Assembly (NCBI GenBank): GCA_031213475.1
Contig: JARUPZ010000019.1
Location: 4,269,901 to 4,333,900 of the forward strand
Source of the DNA: Nereocystis luetkeana
Taxonomy: Eukaryota; Sar; Phaeophyceae; Laminariales; Laminariaceae
Direction: 5' to 3'
DNA length: 64,000 bases
Shown: positions 36,601 to 48,000 of the stretch, piece after piece
Layout of the letters: each line of letters opens with the position of its first letter
Numbering within the stretch: position 1 is the first letter of the stretch
The notes under the pieces: generated by a model
What the model saw: the letters and a program-made list of their open reading frames with translations, nothing else
What the model was told of the DNA's origin: nothing
The model's database searches: none
Program-made: the position numbers and the translations under genes

Positions 36601-39600
36601 TGGAAAATTACGGCATGTTTGTTAGCGGTGATCGGTTGGTTGATTGGGTGGTTGTTTCGGTTGGTCGGTTGGTTTGGTTTGGTTGGTCGGCTGGTTGGCC
36701 GGTTTATTCGCTGGTTGGTTGGTGGGTTGGTTGGTTGGCCGTGATGAGACGGGGGGGGCGGATGACGAATGAGGGGGGTTGATTTTTCGCCGCGCGGTTT
36801 TCGACAAATATACCGGGATGTCTGAAAGTGTGTGATTCAAGCGGTGTCCTTCGTGTAGTGGTTGGGCGGAACGCTGAGAACAGCGACAAAAATGAACCAC
36901 CAACGTGTAAGGTACGACCGTCGAGGTAGCTTCTTAGCGCAAAAACCACGGGGGCGCTTGAGAACACAATCTATGCGTGACTTGGGTCAAGCCAAGAGAG
37001 AGGGACGTTATCTCCGCTTGACTCTCACGAGATCAGGTTCAAGCCTCACGGTCTAGGTAAGGAAAATGCGGGCACTCTCGTATGCCTCGGGATGCCTCGA
37101 CTGCTATGTCGGCCCCAGTTCATGCTGTTGACGTTCTGCTACCGTCGGCAGCAGTGCATCATGCTCGGCCTGTGTTTTTTTTTTTTGAATTCCATCATCG
37201 CCAGTGGTTCGGGTCACGAGGGTCAACTATATCAGCCAGCGTCGCGCACACAAGTACGACAGCGCATACCCTGCAGCAACCATCGCCACAACCGACAGCG
37301 CCGCCGCAAAGCGCCGCGTCTGCGGCCTTTCCCTCCCTGCCCGGAAACAGCATCAAACCAGACCAAAAACCAAAACCAAACCAAACCAAACCAAACCAAA
37401 CCAACCCAAACCAGCCCGGGACCAACTCGCGTGTGCGATGTCTTGTCTGAACACTATTACGGGGGACCATAGTTAATAGGACCTATGGTATACATAAAAA
37501 CCTATATATTTGACCATTTTTACTAACAATATTTGGTCCTATTAACTATGGTCCCCCGTAATAAACCGCTCTTGCTACCCACCGACAGTTCCGCACAACG
37601 ACGGGACAACCAACCAACCCCCAACCCCTGCACGGCATGTCTAATACCGGTGCTGCTACGCTACGTATGCGCAGCGTGTGCGTCTGTTGCGTGCTGTGTT
37701 TCGCTGCGTGTTGCTGCCCTCTGCCCCCCGCCATCCCACCTTCGCCAGCTCCTCCTGGATGCCGCTGCGGGCGACCTGCCAAACGCTCCGCTCGGCCTGC
37801 AAGAGGTCGTACTCCCGTCTCACGCGAAGGAGCTGCTCCTCCGACGTCTGGAGTCTGGCCCCCGCCGCCGCCCCCGCCGCCGCGGCCTCGTCTCTCGAGG
37901 TCTCGACCTCGGCCAGATCCCGACGCGAAGAAGCGAGACCTTCTCGCGTCTCCTCCAAGCTACGTTCCAGCCTTCGCAACCAGACAGGAAACGCACACAA
38001 AAATATGCCCAACTTAAACGGGACGAGAAACGCGTTTTTCGTAGGTGCAAAACTTCTCCTCCTAACAATCTTACTACTTGGTGGTGGGGGACGGGGGGTG
38101 TACCTGGTGGTGGTGGTGGTGGGTGGGTGGGTGGGGGTTGGCGTAACGCTATTACGGGGGACCATAGTAAATAGGACCTAACATTGTTAGCAAAAATAGG
38201 GACATACAAGGCGCTTCGCTCCGCGGGCGGCCTACGCCGCCCGCTACGCTCGCTCAGGAAGGAAAAAAGTACATCAAATTATGCGAAGCGAACAGAGGCC
38301 CACGATTGAGTTTAGTGTTTTCAAGGATCGTAATTGCAAACCGGCGACTTGATAATGCCAAGAGTCCCGCCGCACTGCTTCAGGAAAAAACAGCTCCGAC
38401 GTCAGCTTGGATGCCACATATACGCTTCGCGTCGCAGATGTCGTACGTACGTACATACCCCAGGTAGGGTACTACTGTCTGTTATACTTATTTTCTTCTT
38501 TCGATATGCTCTATGTCTGTACTGTATGTACGAAGAAAGCGAAAGCACAGCACGGTACAGCAGCAAAAACAATAAAAATGAAACCGAAAACTCGGAAAGG
38601 AAAAAAATCCCCGTCCCCTCTCGTGTAATATTTTTCTGCCTGATTGGAACACCTTACAGCCGCAACCCGGTCGAAAAGAAGAAGCTCCGCGGGCGGCCTA
38701 CGCCGCCCGCTACGCTCGCTCAGGAAGGAAAAAAGTACATCAAATTATGCGAAGCGAACAGAGGTCCACGATTAAGTTTAGTGTTTTCAAGGATCGTAAT
38801 TGCAAACCGGCGACTTGATAATGCCAAGAGTCCCGCCGCCATGCTTCAGGAAAAAACAGCTCCGACGTCAGCTTGGATGCCACATATACGCTTCGCGTCG
38901 CGGATGTCGTACGTACGTACATACACCCCAGGTAGGGTACTACTGTCTGTACTTATTTTCTTCTTTCGATATGCTCTACCTGGTATGTCTGTACTGTATG
39001 TACGAAGAAAGCGAAAGCACAGCACGGTGCAGCAGCAAAAACAATGAAAATGAAACCGAAAACTCGGAAAGGAAAAAAAATCCCCGTCCCCTCTCGTGTA
39101 ATATTTTTCTGCCTGGTTGGAACACCTTACACCCGGTCGAAAAGAAGAAAAGAAACAAATCGCACAGAAGAGCTTCTCTCTCAGCCTCGTACGCCGCCCG
39201 CCCCTCTCGCGACCACCTCGCTACCGATTCGGTCCGGGTAAAGCTTTTATCACTCTCTGCCACAATCAGCCCCGTCGCCCGCCCCGCGTGAAGCCCGGTG
39301 CTCACCGTGGCCGTCGTTCGCCAGCTCGATAACGTTGGTGTTCGAACTGCACACCTCCCTCTTTCAACTTCAGCGTGGTCGCAAAAATAAGCACCGCTTG
39401 AATATTATCTTGCCATCCCGAACGACCTTTATAAACTCGTACATACTCTATCAACAATCATAAATCGAAGCCAGACAAAGCCCGTTTATTCACCCCTCGT
39501 GTCTCGAGGCACACGCGACGCCTAGGCACGAAAGCGGCGACCGCGCTCCTTGCAACCCCCCCTCTACCCGCCAGCACCCGCTGGCACCCGCGACGGTTCC

Positions 39601-42600
39601 GGGTCCTCCCGCGATGCCGTGCTCGGAGAACACGCACGCACACGAAACGAAAGAAGAAAAAAGGAAGAAATGACCGAGAAAACAAAGAACTGCTGGAAAG
39701 GTCCGGCAAGTAATGAAAGGAGGCGGTTTGGAAGTGGGAGCTCTGAGAGGCCAGGGATGCACCAACCGAGCACGCTCAGGGGTTGTGATCTAAGTATGTA
39801 GTTCTATGTACGTTTTCGTTTATACCGTAGGTCCTATTTACTATGGCCCCCCGTAATACCGTGTTCACTTCGAAGTCACGTCATTCACGCAAAGGGACCT
39901 TCGGCGGCAGGGGGGGATTTTGTTTTACGGTAGAACAACAAATCTGAGCGACTGTTGTCGGTCGGCCTTGCCAAGGAAAAAAAAAAACGCGCGCGAAGAG
40001 AAAGTCAACTGGTCGGTGGCAAAACACTACAACGCTCGCGCGGGTACTGAGGGTCGGACAAACGCAGCGTGTTGACTTCGTGCGACCGAACCACTCTTCC
40101 GAGGGAACGTACTACAGTAATCAGAACCCCACGATGTACCCGAAAACCAGGCATCCCCCTATATGTGTACATGTTTTTACACTATATTTGGTTCCGATTT
40201 CTACTCTCCCCCGTAGTAATGCTGTGCCGAGGTTTTCCGGAGGAGTACAGGCTACGGCGAACCGGTCCCAGAACGAGCGCGACATCCTGGAGTCACGAGG
40301 CTGGGCTGGGCAGCACCGGCTGCGTAGCTCCGGAACAATAATCTAGCGGGGGGGCCATCACAACGTCCATCATCAAAAGGTCCATCGATCGTGCTGCCTC
40401 CCAACGAGGAGCCTGCATCGGACCGAACGCCCCTTCACCCACCCGCCCAACACCCACAGCTCCCGCGTGCACCACCCTAAATCTCGAGAAAAGGCCCCAC
40501 CGCCCCCCCACCCCCCCCCCCCGCGCCCGCCCGCCCGCTCACCTGTCTGCCTTGGTGTTCGCTCTTTGAAGAGTGGCGAGCAGCACCTTGGCCTGCGCCT
40601 CGCTCTGAGCCCGCCGAGCAGATACCGACGCTACCTCGTCCTCCAGAATCTCGAACCGTGCCACTAGCTCCTCGACCCCCTTCGCGTCTACGTTTCCGTG
40701 GCTGCCGCTGCGCACGGCGCCACCACCCCCACTACCCCCACCCCCACCCCGCCCACCACCACCACCACCACCAAAGGAGGGTGTTCCCCAGCCGGCTGTT
40801 CTGGTATCGCCGCCACCGCCGCCGCTGCCGCCGTTCTCGATGCCACCGTTCCCACCGCCACTCCCGCCAGCGCTTTGTCCCGCGTCAACGATGGTGCCGA
40901 GGTCTCGGAGCAAAGCCGCCGCCACGCGCCGAACGCGACCGAACCTGTAGTGACTACTGTAGTAGATTGTGGTTGAGTCGGCGTCGCCCAATCCTCCTAA
41001 TTCTCCCCCCCCTCTTCCTCCTCCTACTTCGTCGCCGCCGCTGCCGCCGCTATTGTTTCCCGCGTTACCTCCACTTCCTCCTTCGCCGCCGCCGAGCTCA
41101 CCATCGGCGGTAGCCGCGCCAACTGCCGTGACGGTAATCCTGACCTCGCCGTGCCCGCTGTCCAGGATCCTCTGCGCCACGGCGCTGCGGCTGGCACGCT
41201 TCTTGTGGTCCAAAGCACCCGCCGCCTCTATCGCCGCCCGCATCGTCTGGACGGTAGCCGACTCGACCACAAAGCAAAGCCGCTTCCCGCGCAACCGGCT
41301 GTAGGCGTTGTCCCAGCGCAAGATGCATCTGCGTCGAGGAAGGAGGGGGGGAGAGAGGGGGGGAGGGAGAGAGGGAGGGAGGGTGTCGGGGAGGGGGGGG
41401 GGGGGAGGGCGAGGCGGCAATTCCGTCGGAGGGCCACCACGACCGAACGGTGACCGGGGGGACAAACTTGTTAGGATTCAGGTGGCGGGATTTTGACGCT
41501 TTCCCGCATGAGGGGAAAGCACCGCCCCGTAACGTACGATACTATACAATACAATTCCATACCGTATCGTACGGTACCATACCATACCGTACCATACTAT
41601 ACCATACCGTATCATGCAGTGCCGTACTGTGTATTCTGTCGTACTGTCAAGTGTGGTACTCAACGCTACACACCTTGAAGTACCCCAACAACTAGTCCCT
41701 ATACCTTCAAAACAAGTCTGGAGTAGACAGCCCGGGAAAACCTGGGGTTCTACGCGTTCAGTCGATATTTAGCACTAACACACGACGGGCGAGAGGGGTT
41801 CGTTACTCCATGGACGCCCCCCACTCGCACTTCCCGTCGACAGGTCGCGTCACTCACGTCCCGTCCGCCGGGCAGGTGAAGCTCCCCTGCACGAGATCGC
41901 CTCCTACGGTAGAGTATCTCGTCGGCAGGTGCACGGCTCGGTCTTTCGGTGGCCCCTGCCCCCGCCCTCCCCCGTCCCGTTCAGTCCCCCTTCCACCCCC
42001 TTCGGCGCTCGCTTGTGTGTCGCCGTGGCTTCCTCCGTCCCCGCCTTCTCCATCGCCGCTGCCCCTACCCCACCACCCGGACCTTCGCGGGGGCCTTTCC
42101 CCCGCCGCAGATGCTCTCCCGGCGTCGGTGTTACCTCCGTCGCTCGCACGGTTAACAGGAAGCGTGTCCCCCTCTTCACCCCTGGGTCCCGGGCTCGACA
42201 AACGCCCCTCCGTTCCAGCCGATGCGTCTGCTGCTACGGCCGCTGCCGCCGCCGCCGCCGCCGCTGCCGCCGCCCCTTGGTCGGGGGAGAGAATCGGCAG
42301 CGGGTGCGGCTTAAACAGGACAGAGAAGTCGACGTCCAGGCTGTCCATCACCTCGAACTTCCACACCACGCTCTCGCCGTGGAGCACGTCGATGCGCTCG
42401 GTGTGCTCCGCCCGGCGCGGCACGTACACCTTCCTGCTTTCGAAAGGCTGCAGCAGAAAGTCGACCGCCGTCTCGGGGCTCCTCGGCGCCCCTTCTCCGC
42501 CGTATCCGCTGCTGCCACCGCTGCCGCCGCCGCCGCCGCCCCCCTTCTTCTCCTCTCCCTCCTCGCACTCCTTGTCAGAGTGGCGGCGGCTGTGTTCTTC

Positions 42601-44214
42601 CATAAACCCACTGAAAACCTGGCTTTGCACGACCGCCGGCACAGCTAGCAAAGCCTTGAGGTATGCATCGAGCGCTCGAGCGATGTCGGCGCTATCACCG
42701 CCGCCACCACTGCCACCGCCGCCGTCGCCGCCGCCTGTGGTCCCGGCGGGGCCCGCCGGCAGCGCGGGAAGCTTCTCCTTGACGGCCTCGTTGCAGCCGA
42801 ACTCGTCGGTGAGGAGGAGGTAGTGCAATCGCTGAAACTCGGACCACGGCTTGCGTAGGGATGACCCGGAAACTGCGGCGCGCGGGCCCTCGCCGCATTC
42901 GAGGGTGATGTCGATGTTGAACCAAGGCTCCTGCAAGGCGCCGACCGTCGCGAATGCGGACCGTACACGGCAGACAGCAGCAGTAGTAGATGTTATGAGA
43001 CAAAGTATGACATATTCATACGGTCATGGTGGTGGCGGTGGCGAAGGGATACACAGTACGTACGTGCGTCCCGCTGTATATCAGGTACGTACCGGTATAT
43101 TACTGGCCAGCCGGTGGGATCTTAGTGAAGGGTGCGCGGGCCCCGAGAGACGAAAACAGCACACAGCCCGGGGTCCCCCCGTGTCTGGAAACAGCGGGTA
43201 GACCGGCATCTGGGGTAGGGGTCAATCGTGGGTTCATTTGCCGTACGAGGGCGTACGACTACACGAGTCTACACGTATGTACTGCCTTTGATCTACGAAC
43301 CTACTTTTAAATACTAATACCTACTGTTGCGCGACTATTAATACCGTAGATTGAAGTTGGTGTGATGAGAGCATGATGCTGTCTCACTATTTTCAAGTAT
43401 AAAGAAAGAGCGGGACGTCGTAGTAATAGAATACACGACGCAGCGTGGCTCCAAGCACTATTATTAATAGCGCTTACCTACTATGCTGTACCTGGCACAC
43501 CGGCACCTGGTACGGCGGTACCTGGTACAGCAAGGTCTGATCGGACCCATGACCGGCTGGCTCGTGGTGAGTGTGTCAGTATTTTACAGGTACGTTGCAA
43601 ATCAATGCTCGTACCAAAGGTCCGAACATCAACTTGGCAAAATTGATTCTCAGCTTCTGGGGCTTTCTCGTGTTGCCTGAAAAGTGGGAACCTATTCGTA
43701 GGGTTGCGATGACGATGGTATGTGGTGGACGATCAGTGCACATAAAGGATTCGCGTGCTACTTGCCTGGCGTTTTCCTAGGACTCTACTGCTGTAGAGCT
43801 GTGTACGCACATCAACCAGGTGCTGTTCGCGACCTCGTTGGAAGTTGGAGTGTAGAATCAGCAGAAAAATACGCGAACGGGTACCCCCCAAGCTCCAAAA
43901 GCAAGTTTCAACCACGACCATTGTTTCCTTGCAAGTCAACACGAGCTGACAACCCTCCACGTTTTCACGAACAGCTATGAAGGCCGCCAACTAGTACTAG
44001 CTCTGTTGCTGCTGTACTGCTGTACCTCCAATGAATCGTCGTAGAGGTCGGTGCTGGAGTAGAACTCATTGGCGTCCATCTCTTTAACCATCTCCTTCAC
44101 CAGCTCGGATAGGTTCGACGAAGTCGACTGCTGCTTCTCCTTCATATTCGCCACTTGTCCGTCTCCTGGCTGACTGTCGGTCTTCTGCACTGTGCTGGAA
44201 CCTTCCATTGGCAT
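33363..44214 (-). CDS. PX-GOLD-coiled-coil protein, 7 exons, complete
   Basis: Seven minus-strand exons join in phase to a 1149-residue frame: 44214-44026, 42930-41858, 41328-40543, 37971-37740, 36595-35783, 34111-34017 and 33624-33363. Residues 64-175 resemble a PX phosphoinositide-binding domain (LRKPWSEFQRLHYLLL, then ALDAYLKALLAVP), with LRKPWSEF where the usual RRYSEF lies. Residues 214-272 and 421-445 form a GOLD domain (VVWKFEVMDSLDVDFSVLF; ILRWDNAYSRLRGKRLCF) interrupted by an Ala/Gly-rich insert and an intron. About 640-890 is a long coiled coil. The C-terminus is Ser/Pro/Gln-rich. By analogy with known PX and GOLD proteins it is likely a peripheral endomembrane adaptor; that is inference. 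The gene is divergent from APC1 across 420 bp. The start is ATG 44214 or the ATG two codons later. The exon 5 donor is the least certain junction. Confidence 0.75.
33690..33765 (-). repeat. LINE 3'-tail fragment in PX-GOLD intron 6
   Basis: A G-tract then GCGTACTCATCTGTTGCTTG and CATTTGACCATTGACCACGC, the reverse of the LINE tail at 57.8 kb. A short GA tract follows. Confidence 0.7.
34017..34111 (-). CDS. PX-GOLD gene exon 6
   Basis: 95 nt between acceptor TTTCTCGGCCAG and donor TCAAG|GTATGT; reads AALKQLSRQLVHLRERQHHL, amphipathic and in phase on both sides. Confidence 0.65.
34609..34716. mobile_element. family A element, copy 13, in PX-GOLD intron 5
   Basis: CTACGGGGGACCATAGTAAA left; TATGGCACCCCGTAA right. 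Confidence 0.9.
35439..35562 (+). repeat. tandem duplication of about 62 bp in PX-GOLD intron 5
   Basis: Two units containing GTTTCGCCTAGGGTGTCTCT and CAGCGGATCCGATCCGAC. Upstream (35230-35390) is a looser repetition of AGAAGTAACGACTT. Confidence 0.9.
35783..36595 (-). CDS. PX-GOLD gene exon 5 (coiled coil, Gly/Ser linker)
   Basis: Acceptor TTTCCAAACAG. Arg/Glu/Ala-rich coiled coil (RALAKSHESRAHAEAEAARL) followed by a Gly/Ser-rich linker. The chosen donor AAAAAG|GTGGTG is weak; an earlier donor inside the linker is possible. Confidence 0.6.
37455..37562. mobile_element. family A element, copy 14, in PX-GOLD intron 4
   Basis: Almost identical to copies at 57437 and 19633. TATTACGGGGGACCATAG and TGGTCCCCCGTAATA ends with TA on both sides. 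AAACC and GGTT microsatellites lie at 37365-37420 and 36635-36740 in the same intron. Confidence 0.93.
37740..37971 (-). CDS. PX-GOLD gene exon 4 (coiled coil)
   Basis: Acceptor TCTGGTTGCGAAG; 77 codons of heptad-like sequence (RLERSLEETREGLASSRRD, RREYDLLQAERSVWQVA). Donor GCGAAG|GTGGGA. Confidence 0.75.
38150..38205. mobile_element. family A element, copy 15, left half
   Basis: TATTACGGGGGACCATAGTA through GTTAGCAAAAATAGG, then broken. The matching right half is at 39795-39858. Confidence 0.85.
38218..38688 (+). repeat. direct repeat of about 470 bp, unit 1
   Basis: Begins GCTCCGCGGGCGGCCTACGC (a GC-rich hairpin) and ends GGTCGAAAAGAAGAA. It lacks the CCTGGTA gain seen in unit 2. Confidence 0.95.
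38689..39160 (+). repeat. direct repeat of about 470 bp, unit 2
   Basis: Roughly 97 percent identical to unit 1 by eye. The clearest difference is GCTCTATGTCTG in unit 1 against GCTCTACCTGGTATGTCTG here (TACCTGGTA at 38977-38985). Confidence 0.95.
39795..39858. mobile_element. family A element, copy 15, right half
   Basis: TATACCGTAGGTCCTATTTA to GGCCCCCCGTAATA. Separated from its left half by about 1.6 kb that includes the duplicated 470-bp units. Confidence 0.85.
40109..40219. mobile_element. family A element, copy 16, strongly diverged
   Basis: The right part (TATATTTGGTTCCGATTTC, CCCCCGTAGTA) and the left AGTAATCAGAACCCC resemble copy 12. The left GGGGGACC block is lost. Confidence 0.55.
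40543..41328 (-). CDS. PX-GOLD gene exon 3 (end of GOLD, start of coiled coil)
   Basis: Acceptor after a C/T tract (CCTCGACGCAG). It restores the GOLD strand CILRWDNAYS exactly in phase. Two Gly/Ser-rich linkers precede the heptad-like VEELVARFEILEDEVASV. Donor GACAG|GTGAGC opens directly into a G-run. Confidence 0.8.
41526..41640 (+). repeat. degenerate CCATACCGTA repeat in PX-GOLD intron 2
   Basis: Iterated CATACCGTA/GTACCATAC words, self-complementary in places (CGTACGGTACC). Confidence 0.8.
41858..42930 (-). CDS. PX-GOLD gene exon 2 (PX and first part of GOLD)
   Basis: Acceptor CGCCTTGCAG|GAG; donor GGGAC|GTGAGT in phase 2. It carries the PX-like domain, Gly-rich linkers coded by GGC triplets, the first GOLD strands, and a low-complexity Ala/Gly segment. 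Confidence 0.8.
44026..44214 (-). CDS. PX-GOLD gene exon 1 (residues 1-63)
   Basis: Starts with two close Met codons (MPMEGSS), is Ser/Glu-rich, and ends in DDSLE with donor GGAG|GTACAG in phase 0. The preceding TTG of the same frame is not a likely start. Confidence 0.6.
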
Positions 44215-44634
44215 CCTCCCTTTCAACCCGCGTGAGGATGAGACAAGCTAGCCTAGGAGGGGCATGGAGATTCGCCACGTGGCATACAGGGAGTATCGAC
44301 GCATCCTTCGAACACTCCACGAAAGCGGAAGCAGAAAAGAAAACCAGCAGAAAAAAAACAGTTTTCTACAAGACAAGTTGGCATTCATGGTCAGGGCATG
44401 TGTGAAGTGCTCCGTAGCGTGAACCTCCGCAAAGACGCCAACTGCTGTAGAGGTTAGATAGCCTTGCCATCGATTATAAGCGCTTGTAGCCTTTCGCTAC
44501 GGTGTCGAGAGGTCTGGCAGAACCATCGAAGTGTTGTCCCCTAGACGATTCTGGTGGGTTCAGCTCAACCGTTGCACTCGCAGTAGTGTAAGCGAGGGTA
44601 CAAAACACAGAAGCAACGCTCGGAATTCAAACGA
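44215..44634. promoter_or_regulatory. head-to-head promoter region of PX-GOLD and APC1
   Basis: 420 bp separate the two start codons on opposite strands. No repeat element is inserted here and I see no clear TATA box. It must hold both 5' UTRs and both promoters, so shared control is possible but not shown. Confidence 0.55.
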
Positions 44635-47600
44635 ATGACAGGCCCGACCCACCACACACAGGTGCCTGTCTCTGCGAATCCAGCTTACCGCCAAAGGAAT
44701 TCGAAGCTGCAACCGGCACCGTCACCACCACACGCCATGCAGCAAGGGGGCGCTGCTTCCGCTTCCGCAACTGGACCATGCCATCCAGCAGCTGTTCGCG
44801 CCCAATACCTCGGCCAATACCCTTCGCCAGCACCCGGCTGCACCGTCCTATCCAGTGTTGACGGTGGCCGCTCGCGCGGGGGTGCCGCGGCCGGCGGAGG
44901 CAGCGCACCCGCAGACCCTGCTGCGCAAGAAGAGCTGTTCGTGGACCCGTCGGGAAACTCAGCCGTCTGGCGCAGCCTCGGTGGCCAGGTTGCACACAAC
45001 TCATTTCGATCGGTGGTGCTTGGACCGAAGCCGGCGCTGGAGGGAGTATCGCCAGGACGGGTAGAGGGCGAGGGCGAGGGAAACAGCAGCGTGCACGGGG
45101 CCATCGTCCAGGCCGTGAGGTGCCGATTTCCGAACCTCCTGGAGGGGTGGAGCTCCGAGCGCAAAGCGGAGGCGGGTAAGAGGGTTGGGGAGCGCCGGCA
45201 GCGGCGGAAACGGCAGAGGGGGCTACCGTGGTCGGTGTGCATTCTCCGGAACCCGGACTTGATCACGGTGCACCACCCCAGCGGGCACTCGTACGACGTG
45301 ACCTTGCCGTGCGAAGCCCGCCTGCTGCAGCCTCTCGGCGAAGGCTTGCTGGTGCAGCGGCATGCGGGGGGCGACGAAGATGCCCAGTATTTCTCTGGAG
45401 CGCTCAGAGGGCAAGATGGGATGGAGGAGGAGGAACAGGAGCAGGAAGAAGACGCCTTGGAGGCGTCTCCAGTGCCATCGCTGTTCACCCTCTCGCACCC
45501 GCTCGATGAGCTCAGGCCCGTTGCTCTCTTGCCGCCGGCGGTGACGGCGACCAGGGCACCCACAGGCGGAAACCGAAGTGGTTGCGGCGCCGGCGGCGCC
45601 GGCAGCAGTGACAGCAGAAGGAGGGAATCGTTTCCCCTGTTTTCGCCGTGTTCATTTCGTCTCTCCACGGTCGAAGAGCAGCCGCAACACCTTGTTTGCG
45701 ATGCCTCGGAGCGAGTGGTCTTCGCTCGGGGGGGCGGCGCCGTGGGCACGGGCCGAGACGCGTCCCTGCTATTGACGTACCACGCCGGGCGCCGACGACA
45801 CTCCCTGTGGCGCATGCTTCCTGTGCCCGAGCCAGACCACGAGCCGGAGCCGGAGCGAGACGAGGGACCGGATGCCCTCGGCGGCGGAGACGTCTCGGTG
45901 CTGGGCCCCATGATGGACGCGTCGCCGGGAGGGATGGGCAGTTGGCGCGCCACGACGGGGTTGTCGTCGACCCTCGCGGCGGACGCCAGCAGCCTGAGCA
46001 GCACGCTGCTCGGGATATCTGCGCTTGAGTCGTCGTCGTCCGCTGCGGGGCTCGGCATGCTGGACGCCGGCTTGGCTGCGGGGCAGTCTCGGAGAGACAG
46101 GCTTAGCAGCGGCGGGCGGGGTAGGCTCTCCGGTGGCGGTGGCGGCGGCGGCGCGGGGAGAAGAGTGTCTGCCGGAAGCAACGCTTCGTGGGTCGGTCCA
46201 GGGAACACCCGCAACGAGGCTCTGGCGAGTGCCCTTGGTCTCGGGCAGTCCGCGCTGGGGGTCGCATCGAACATGCTCTCCCTGAGCGCCGCGACCGGGC
46301 AGGGGGGAGGCGACCGTGGAGGGGGGGCGGACCCGTTTCCCCCCTCCTTCATCGGGGGAGGCCGCGCCGGGGGCTCTTCGATGGCCCTCGGCGAGTCTCA
46401 GGCGCGTGAGGAGGAGGAGGAAGAGGAGGAGGAGGAGGACGGTGAGGGAGCCCAGCCCATCCGCCCCCACGTGGGGCTTTCCCTCGTGTGGAGGGAGGCG
46501 GAGGACTCGCCCTCGCCGGCCCGCCATGTGTTCTGCGCCGAAGCGGGAGCCTCTTCGTGCCCCACTTCTGCGGGATCGTTTTTGGTCTGCCTCGTGGGGA
46601 GCGACGCCGCACGACTGCGCGCCCTGTCCGTGTCTTTTCCCACCGCCCCGAGCGGCACCAACGCCAGGGCTACCGGCGACGTCGACGGTGACAACGGCGG
46701 AGGCATGGAAGTGACGGAGGCGTTCACGATGCCGTGTAGCTCTGCGGTTGGACTCTGTGCCACGACCGGTGGGGAGGGGGAGGGCGCTCCGGGAGGTGCG
46801 ATTGCCGCAGACATCCTTGCGCTAACCCCGGACCGCGGCTTGGTCCTGTGCCGAGGTAGTACCACCGTCACGCAGGTGTCGCTCCCAGAAGCACCGGCGG
46901 CGGTGGCGGGGGTGGCGACCGGTAGTAGGAAAGCGCCCCGAGTGGTATTGCCGGATCAAACCCTCCCTGACGATCCCGAGTCCGTTTCCGACGCGGTCGG
47001 GTCCTGCTTCACCCTGACAATGCGCGGCGGTCACCGGCGGCGACTCCGCTTATCGCTGGACCCCGCCTCCCCTCTCGTGTCCTCGTGTCTCGGTGCGTGG
47101 GATTGCATGCTCAGCGCCTCTCTTTCGGCCTCCCTCCGAGCGGACGTCGTGGGAGGGGCGCACGCCCTGGCGGAACAAACCGGGCCCCCTGCCAGGGTGG
47201 CGGAGCACGCAGGCGGCGGGACGCAGGGTTCCGCGGCAAGGAGCGGTGGCAGTGGCGGCAGCGGCCTCGACCTCGACTGGGAAGCTCTCGTGTCGGTCAT
47301 GCGAAATCTTATCGCGGGCGTGGATGAACGTTCGTTGGATCATTGGGAGAACGGGCTGGCCAGGACCGGTAAAGAGGGCGGAAACACTGGCAAAGATTGC
47401 GCCCGAGGGAGCGGGGGTGGTGGCGATGATGGTAGCGATAGCGGCAGAGGCGACGGTGGCGACGATGCTTGGTTTCGCCTGCTGTCGAGCCCGTTCGACG
47501 CCCAGTTCTCTCGCGACAACGCCATGCTGCTGTCGGGGTTCCGCGACGCAGCCGGATCGACGGCGCAGAAGGACTCGCGAACGCCTCAGGAACTTGCGCG

Positions 47601-48000
47601 GGGGGGTGTCCCCGAAACCCGGTCCCCGTTCTCTCCGCCGCGGCCGCTGCGCACAGAGAGGGCGGCGTTCGTTGCCGAAGCCGGCGCGGTGTTTGACGCG
47701 CTGCACCTCGTTCTGGAAGACCTGAAGACCTCTCGCCTTACCATGTCGCTTGTGCCGCGCCTGGCGTCTCTGCTCTTGTCGCTGACCCGCATGTGCGGTG
47801 ACGCCGGGGCTGATATGCGCGATTTTTCCGACCATTACTGGAGAGACGCCGCCGGATGTAGACAGGGAAACGGCGGCGGCGGCGGCGGCGGTAGCGGTGG
47901 CGGCGAGGCGGCGTCTATGATTGCCCGTGGTAAAGAAGGCCTGCTCATGGCGGAGATGGGAAAGGACGCTCTGCCGGGACGTCCTACGCGCTTCCGCAAG
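44635..48000 (+). CDS. APC1: APC1 exon 1 (residues 1-1122, N-terminal region)
   Basis: One long exon with the propeller-like region. It has an acidic run of Glu near 46410-46442, Gly-rich loops and the helical segment FDALHLVLEDLKTSRLTMSL ending in SDHYWRD. Donor CGCAAG|GTGAGG. Antisense frames up to 555 codons are shadows. Confidence 0.85.

Noticed and set aside
41854-42936. Independent gene starting at 42936
   Set aside because: The supposed start is TTG within an acceptor (TTGCAG). The frame joins in phase to an upstream exon at 44026-44214.
44685-46352. 555-codon minus-strand frame opposite APC1
   Set aside because: Antisense shadow caused by high G/C at third positions; the plus strand matches APC1.
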